Assembly (NCBI GenBank): GCA_943329075.2
Contig: CALQCM020000035.1
Coordinates: 1-47,882, forward strand
Direction of reading: 5' to 3'
Length of the DNA: 47,882 nucleotides
Origin: Chitinophaga pinensis
GTDB taxonomy: Bacteria > Pseudomonadota > Gammaproteobacteria > Burkholderiales > SG8-41
Each line of letters starts with the position of its first letter. Within the stretch, counting starts at the first letter, position 1. Positions 43,261-47,882 of the stretch are shown here, piece by piece. Position numbers and translations under genes: made by a program. Below the pieces are notes generated by a model. The model saw only the letters and a list, made by a program, of their open reading frames with translations. It was not told where the DNA came from and made no database searches.

Positions 43261-44400
43261 ATGCGTTTCTTTGTGTTCAATTTACTTCTATCACTTTCTT
43301 TGGCAACAAACGCCGGAGCAGTTGCGCAAGCACCGGATGACATTCTTTTAGGCCACGGTCAAAATTGGCATTACCGTACAACTGTTGCCGTACCTCACCA
43401 AACACTAAAAAAGAAAGAACCAACTCCGGCCGAAAGTCCCAGTGTTAGTCGAGCTCAAGAAATACTAAACAGGTCGTCTGTGAAAGCAATTCTTTTAATG
43501 AACGGTAACGAGATCGTTTGGTCTGGCTACAAAGCACCAGCTAATTCTAATTCGTTGTTTCAAGGCTTTAGCATGGCTAAGACTGTCACATCTATGGCAG
43601 TTGGCAAAGCAATTTGCTCTGATAAATTCTCTCTACAAGATCAAGCTGAAAAGCACGTCGCCGAATTAAAAGGCACGCATCTTGGAAGTGTTACTGTTCA
43701 GCAATTGTTGAAAATGAGTTCGGGAACAGCATCCATAAATCCAGAATCAACAGTTTATTCGAACACAATTTATTCTCCTGAGCAGTCGCGAGGCCTACAA
43801 TTAGGCAAATTAAGCGTTTTAGATGTTCTAAAAACGTCAAAAGTAAGTGATGCGTATCACGGACCATTAGGCGGCAAAAGAAAGGCTGGGGAGGAGTTTA
43901 ATTATCACAGTACAGATCCGTTACTTTTGGGCGTTATTATCAATCTAGCAACGGGGATGAATTACGCCCAATGGGTAGAAAAACAAGTACTAATTCCTGC
44001 GGGGATTAGTCATGCGGCAATCATTGGTCAAGATCATTTTGGATTCGGAGCGGCTGACGGGAACGTTCGGATGACACTCGAAGATTGGGGGCGCTTTGCT
44101 TACTGGGTTAAGACCAATGAAAATGGATCAGACTGTTTTGCTGGTTATGTTAAAGATGCCTCAAGAACACAAATTCGTAATTCAAGTATAAAGCAAGGAA
44201 AAGGTTTTAATGGTTATGGCTATCTAGTATGGACAGACAATATTCCACAAAGCGATAGCTACTGGGCCAATGGGTATGGTGGGCAACGCATAGGATGGAA
44301 TCATCGCAATAACAGAATGCTCATTGCATTTTCAAATGCTGCGGATTACACGGATGATCTTTATCGGTTTTATGCGGATTGGTCACAATTACCTGACTAG
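43261..44400 (+). CDS. Serine hydrolase, beta-lactamase class C/PBP-like family
   Basis: 379 residues with signal peptide MRFFVFNLLLSLSLATNAGA. Catalytic S-x-x-K motif FSMAKTVTSM (S104, K107) and second motif Y215-H-S217 in FNYHSTDPLLLG. A GYGGQRIGW segment near the C-terminus takes the place of the KTG box. Family members are esterases, D-aminopeptidases or carboxypeptidases; it is not a typical AmpC. The gene is markedly AT-richer in sequence and codon use than the rest of the window, a sign of transfer. It lies beside the 3' end of selC. Confidence 0.87.
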   Translation: MRFFVFNLLLSLSLATNAGAVAQAPDDILLGHGQNWHYRTTVAVPHQTLKKKEPTPAESPSVSRAQEILNRSSVKAILLMNGNEIVWSGYKAPANSNSLFQGFSMAKTVTSMAVGKAICSDKFSLQDQAEKHVAELKGTHLGSVTVQQLLKMSSGTASINPESTVYSNTIYSPEQSRGLQLGKLSVLDVLKTSKVSDAYHGPLGGKRKAGEEFNYHSTDPLLLGVIINLATGMNYAQWVEKQVLIPAGISHAAIIGQDHFGFGAADGNVRMTLEDWGRFAYWVKTNENGSDCFAGYVKDASRTQIRNSSIKQGKGFNGYGYLVWTDNIPQSDSYWANGYGGQRIGWNHRNNRMLIAFSNAADYTDDLYRFYADWSQLPD

Positions 44401-44499
44401 AGTTATGTTTCCTTAAGCGCTCATCGATTCTGCTCGAGGCTGTAAATTAATTTGAAAAAGTCTTTGGTCCCAGGGTCAGGTCCTGGTGGGCCCAGCAGT

Positions 44500-44553
44500 A
44501 AAGCAAACGCCCTCATCAGCAATGGTGGGGGTTTTGTTTTTGAGCGTTGCTTT
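44500..44553 (+). terminator. Possible stem-loop terminator
   Basis: Outer arms AAAGCAAACGC (about 44500-44510) and GCGTTGCTTT (44544-44553) enclose an inner imperfect hairpin CCCTCAT/ATGGTGGGG followed by TTTTGTTTTT (44532-44541). Lies about 100 bases after the serine hydrolase and before the 3' end of selC. The rest of 44401-44617 shows no gene. Confidence 0.45.
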
Positions 44554-44617
44554 GTCGATGTAGAGATTAGAAAACAGTCTCATTTATGTGCGCCTATGTA
44601 TTTCTGTGGGCACTGAT

Positions 44618-44712
44618 TGGCGGAAGAGAGTGGGAGTCGAACCCACGCAGGACTGTAAACAGCCCCTACCAGGTTTGAAGTCTGGCCGCCCCACCGGGAG
44701 CGATTCCCTTCC
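44618..44712 (-). tRNA. selC: tRNA-Sec (anticodon UCA)
   Basis: 95 bases, the length of E. coli selC, with encoded 3' GCCA (44621-44618). Acceptor arms GGAAGGGA / TCTCTTCC; anticodon loop ACTTCAAA gives UCA; long extra arm around GGGGCTGTTTACAGTCC; T-arm GTGGGTTCGACTCCCAC. The extended acceptor/T helix and UCA anticodon identify selenocysteine tRNA. It follows the TrxR-like gene by 47 bases, same strand, so may be processed from the selB transcript or have its own promoter. Confidence 0.97.
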
Positions 44713-44759
44713 GTTGTTTCGTTCTGAACCGTGATGTTAACTGCGTACCGCTGCGTCCG

Positions 44760-45665
44760 CTACTTGCCGAGCAATTTTGCCACTGCCGCGCCGGCGGCTT
44801 CACCGTCTTTCTGCGCATCGATCAGGTTGCCGCCGCAGCCGGCGCGCACCGCACCCGCCGCAAATACGCCGGCGAGCGAGGTTTGCAGTGACGCATCGGT
44901 GGTCAGGCGGCCCGTGGCGTCGCGTTTGATCTCGGCCGGCACGCATTCCACGTTTGGTTCGAGGCCGACATAGGCAAAAACGCCACTCGCCGCAATTTCG
45001 CTGGTTTTGCCATCGGCACTTTTGACGCGCAGCTTCTTTACCATGTCTTCACCTTCGATCGCGTCGACCGTGGTGTTCCATAGCGTTTGAATGACGGGTT
45101 GCGCCGCGACTGCATCGATGAACGATTGCCGCGCGCTGAATTTTGCGCCGCGATGCACGAGGTGCACGCGTTTGCAGAAATGCGCCAGCACCAGTGCCTC
45201 CTGCAGCGCCGAGTCGCCACCGCCAACGACCACGACTTCCTCGTCCTTGTACATCGGGCCGTCGCAATCGGCGCATTGCGAGACGCCGCGGTGTTCAAAT
45301 TCCATTTCGCCCGGCACGCCAAGGCGTTTGAGCCTTGCACCCGAGGCAATGATGACGGCGCGCGCGCTGTGCGTGCCGGCGTCGGTCGTGACGGTGAATT
45401 TGTCGCCGTTTTTCGCAATCGCGCTGACGGTTTCGTTCAGGCTCTCGACACCGAGGTCCGAGGTTTCCATCATCAGGTTGGAGGCGTAATCGGTGCCGGA
45501 ACCTTCGATCTCGCCATGGAGCTCGTTGATGTTGACCACGAGCCCGCCGAACAGCAGCTGCTCGGCGCCGGCGGTGCGCAGGCCTTTTTGTGCGGCGACC
45601 TTGGCGGCGGCGAGACCGGCGATACCGGTGCCGATGACGATGACGTCAAAATTCGAATCGGACAT
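44760..45665 (-). CDS. Atypical thioredoxin reductase-like flavoprotein
   Basis: 301 residues. FAD Rossmann motif IGTGIAG (11-17), redox motif C131-A-D-C134 as CADCDGP, NAD(P)-site GGGDSALQEAL (148-158), as in low-molecular-weight TrxB. Unusual changes: the C-terminal FAD contact usually GxFAAGD reads GVFAAGAVRAG, without the aspartate, and the NADPH-binding HRRxxxR region is VHRGAKFSARQ. Cofactor or electron donor may differ. It starts 9 bases after the selB stop, with the selB end supplying GGAAAT as its ribosome-binding site. Co-expression with selB and selC points to a role in reducing a selenoprotein or in selenium metabolism. Confidence 0.88.
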   Translation of the reverse strand: MSDSNFDVIVIGTGIAGLAAAKVAAQKGLRTAGAEQLLFGGLVVNINELHGEIEGSGTDYASNLMMETSDLGVESLNETVSAIAKNGDKFTVTTDAGTHSARAVIIASGARLKRLGVPGEMEFEHRGVSQCADCDGPMYKDEEVVVVGGGDSALQEALVLAHFCKRVHLVHRGAKFSARQSFIDAVAAQPVIQTLWNTTVDAIEGEDMVKKLRVKSADGKTSEIAASGVFAYVGLEPNVECVPAEIKRDATGRLTTDASLQTSLAGVFAAGAVRAGCGGNLIDAQKDGEAAGAAVAKLLGK

Positions 45666-45674
45666 GAGATTTCC

Positions 45675-47696
45675 TTAGTAACGTTTGATGGGACGGTGGT
45701 TGGGGCGGCGCTGCGCCGCGGGCGCGGCCGGTTTGTTTTGTGCCGGTGCGGCAGCCTGCTTCGGTGGCGCCGGCGGTGCGGTGGCCTCACCGAGGATGGG
45801 CACAAAATCGCGCCGCATCTTGCGCTGATCGCCGAGGCGTTGCGTGATGCCGAGACGGTCGAGGCATTCCAGTATCTCGATCGCAAGGCCGCGGCCGACA
45901 CCTGTGCGGTCACGGTACTGCGCGGCAGTAAACTGGTTGCCGGCCGCGTTCTGCGCCACATCAACGGCGCAGGCGGCGAGCTGGGCCAGTGTCGTGCGCG
46001 GATAAAAGCGCTCGGGTGTGACGCGAATCACTTCGTTAGTCTTCGCCTTGCGGTGCAGGAAGTCTTTCAGCATGACTTCCTTCAGCTTGGTCAGCGGCGC
46101 GAGATCTTTCAGCGGCGGCACGTTGAAGCCGGCCGATTCCATCACCGGTTTCACCGCCTCCCACATCTTCTGGTCGGCGGGGTTATCGGTGGCGATGTGC
46201 TGCGGCAGGCGCGCGTGGCTGCCTGCGACTTCGAGTTTTTTCTCGTCAGCGAGCACGCGCAGCAGCGCCGTAAAGGTTTCGGCGGCAAGTCCCGGCGCAT
46301 GCGTTTTATGCAGCGTTTCGATTTCGGCGCCGGTGGCTTGCGGCGAGTCGCGGTGGAATTTCACCAGCGCCTCGACCACGGCCTGTTTGATTGTTTCGAC
46401 GCTCTGCTTCGGCAGTGCCACCCGCTGTTCCTTGCCGACAATCGTGGTATCGGTTGCGCCAACCAGCGCATCGACGCGCTCCGGTTTCAGATTGAACGTG
46501 CGTTCGAACTGCGCCAGATCGACGCCAGCGGGTGAGCCGGCGAGCAATGCCGCGAGCGCCTGCGCCGGATCATCGTGTTCGAGCGCGGCAAGTTGCGCTA
46601 CGCGTGCCGCGGTATTGCGCCGTGTCGCCGGCGCAAACGGATCGACAATCGTGCCGCCGCCGATGGTACGCGTCGCCGATTGATCGCGCACGATGAAGCG
46701 GTCGCCGTGCAGCGCCGCCAGTGGCGCATCGGTGATGACTTGCACGATCGCCGATTCACCGGCGGCGATCACGGTACCGCGGCGGATCGAGATACGCGCG
46801 GTCACGTCGGCGGTGCCCAGGTGCAGGTGCACGGGCGTCCAGTGTTTGAGTGGCTGCGCTTCGCTGGCGAGCACCTGCAGCCGCACGTCAAGTCGATTGG
46901 TCGGCGCGTGCACCGCGGGGGCGACCAGCCAGTCGCCGCGGCTGACCTGGGTGATTTCCACGCCTGACAGATTGACTGCGCAGCGTTCGCCTGCCGCCGC
47001 CTGTTGCGTCGCGCCGCCTTGTTTCTGCATGCCGCGCACGCGCACTTCAATGCCGCCGGGCGAGAGCATCAGATGGTCGCCGACGGCCATCGCGCCGGTG
47101 ACGACGGTGCCGGTGACGACGGTGCCGCTGCCGGCCTTGGTGAAGACGCGGTCGATGGTGTAACGGAAATGGCGGCCGGCGTGTTCGCGGCTCTGGTGTG
47201 CTTTGGCGGCGGCAGCAAGTTCAGTGCGCAGCGCGTCGATGCCCTCGCCGCTGATGGCGGACGCCGGCATCACGGGGATCGCGGCGAGTTTCGTCTCGGC
47301 GAGCAGCGTTTTTACACCGGCAACGACTTCGGCGACGCGCTCGGGCGCAACACGGTCGCATTTGGTGATGACGGCCACGCCGTGCGAGACGTTGAGCAGG
47401 TTGACGATGTTCAGATGTTCGATGGTTTGCGGCATGACGCCGTCGTCGGCGGCGACGATCAGCATCACGTAATCGATGCCGGCAACGCCAGCGAGCATGT
47501 TGCGGATGAAACGTTCGTGGCCGGGCACGTCGACGAAGCCGATCAGAGCGTCGGGTGTTTTCCAGTAGGCGAAGCCGATGTCGATCGAAATGCCGCGCGC
47601 TTTTTCCTCGGGCAGGCGGTCGGTGTCGACGCCGGTGAGCGCTTTGACGAGGGTGGTTTTGCCGTGATCGATGTGGCCGGCGGTGGCGATTATCAA
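45675..47696 (-). CDS. selB: Selenocysteine-specific translation elongation factor SelB
   Basis: 673 residues. It is a GTPase that delivers Sec-tRNA to UGA codons followed by a SECIS. N-terminal G-domain: [14 protein letters not shown] (7-20), [28 protein letters not shown] (111-114). Then EF-Tu-like domains II/III ([20 protein letters not shown]) and C-terminal winged helices that bind SECIS. Slightly longer than E. coli SelB (614); the last 35 or so residues are a Pro/Ala/Gln-rich, basic tail ([16 protein letters not shown]). Starts at ATG 47696. selA and selD are not in the window; an IS element begins about 100 bases upstream. Confidence 0.97.
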   Translation of the reverse strand: MIIATAGHIDHGKTTLVKALTGVDTDRLPEEKARGISIDIGFAYWKTPDALIGFVDVPGHERFIRNMLAGVAGIDYVMLIVAADDGVMPQTIEHLNIVNLLNVSHGVAVITKCDRVAPERVAEVVAGVKTLLAETKLAAIPVMPASAISGEGIDALRTELAAAAKAHQSREHAGRHFRYTIDRVFTKAGSGTVVTGTVVTGAMAVGDHLMLSPGGIEVRVRGMQKQGGATQQAAAGERCAVNLSGVEITQVSRGDWLVAPAVHAPTNRLDVRLQVLASEAQPLKHWTPVHLHLGTADVTARISIRRGTVIAAGESAIVQVITDAPLAALHGDRFIVRDQSATRTIGGGTIVDPFAPATRRNTAARVAQLAALEHDDPAQALAALLAGSPAGVDLAQFERTFNLKPERVDALVGATDTTIVGKEQRVALPKQSVETIKQAVVEALVKFHRDSPQATGAEIETLHKTHAPGLAAETFTALLRVLADEKKLEVAGSHARLPQHIATDNPADQKMWEAVKPVMESAGFNVPPLKDLAPLTKLKEVMLKDFLHRKAKTNEVIRVTPERFYPRTTLAQLAACAVDVAQNAAGNQFTAAQYRDRTGVGRGLAIEILECLDRLGITQRLGDQRKMRRDFVPILGEATAPPAPPKQAAAPAQNKPAAPAAQRRPNHRPIKRY

Positions 47697-47798
47697 GTTA
47701 ATGTCTCCACATTAACTTCGCCGGGGGCGGCCCCCCCCTGCGTCAGAATAGTTGTCGCTCCGATATGATGTTGATCTTGGGGGCGATAAGGACAAACG

Positions 47799-47882
47799 AT
47801 GGCTCGGTATGGAGAAGCATTCAGAAACAGAGCGGTGGCGCGGTTATTGCCGCCGGAGAGCGCCAATATTGGCGTAGTAGCC
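47799..47882 (+). CDS. IS3-type transposase OrfA, partial (cut by window end)
   Basis: 28 codons from ATG 47799 after AAGGACAAACG: MARYGEAFRNRAVARLLPPE... This matches the start of helix-turn-helix OrfA proteins of IS3-type elements (MxRYxxxFRxRAVxxLL). The window ends inside it. The left IS end is probably between 47730 and 47760 but I cannot fix it without the right end. Confidence 0.55.
   Translation, partial: MARYGEAFRNRAVARLLPPESANIGVVA

Noticed and set aside
44461..44500. A possible second tRNA or tRNA fragment near selC
   Set aside because: GGTCCCAGGGTCAGGTCCTGG is partly self-complementary but no cloverleaf or T-arm can be formed.

Overview
The window looks like a chromosomal segment of a GC-rich betaproteobacterium, most likely Burkholderiales-like. 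The main reason is an extraordinary density of Bug/TctC-type periplasmic solute-binding proteins, an expansion typical of that group. Class I FbaB aldolase, the CZB protein and the intergenic repeat families agree with this. I cannot name a genus from sequence alone.

Bases 1-37150 form a catabolic and uptake super-cluster: 12 Bug binding proteins, 6 MmgE/PrpD-family proteins (one recognisable as 2-methylcitrate dehydratase PrpD), 2 TcuA-like FAD dehydrogenases, a fused haem/Fe-S/CCG electron-transfer protein with a small membrane partner, a LysR regulator and a ketopantoate-reductase-like protein. No TctA/TctB membrane permease subunit is present. The genes fall into probable operons: + strand 3381-11634 (bug, mmgE, tcuA-like, membrane protein, HdrDE-like, mmgE); + strand 14932-17270 (mmgE, bug); - strand 25576-18765 (tcuA-like, bug, prpD, bug, mmgE, with a terminator at 18709-18746); - strand 36061-26760 (three tandem bug genes, selenoprotein, bug, mmgE, ketopantoate-reductase-like, with a terminator at 26705-26737). 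The likely theme is import and dehydration/oxidation of di- and tricarboxylates; exact substrates are not readable. Inserted between these are a methyltransferase, fbaB, a broken phosphofructokinase, a Ser/Thr kinase and a CZB protein.

The most notable gene is at 31241-32977 (- strand). An in-frame TGA at 32651-32653 splits it into two apparent ORFs, but reading through gives a continuous 578-residue UGSC-family protein with U-G-S-C at residues 109-112. A hairpin matching the bacterial SECIS layout follows the TGA. The same window carries the decoding machinery at 44618-47696: selB, an atypical thioredoxin-reductase-like flavoprotein and tRNA-Sec (selC), all on the - strand. Selenocysteine insertion is therefore well supported.

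Bases 37150-44600 differ in base composition and content: a small ORF, a formyltransferase-fold protein, a family-3 solute-binding protein, a DAACS symporter and a Cache-type class III adenylate/guanylate cyclase, then an AT-rich serine hydrolase next to the 3' end of selC. This looks like acquired DNA. The window ends inside the first ORF of an apparent IS3-type transposase, about 100 bases upstream of selB.

Many intergenic gaps hold REP-like inverted repeats, and 30548-31217 is a 670-bp gene-free element with perfect 21-bp terminal inverted repeats.
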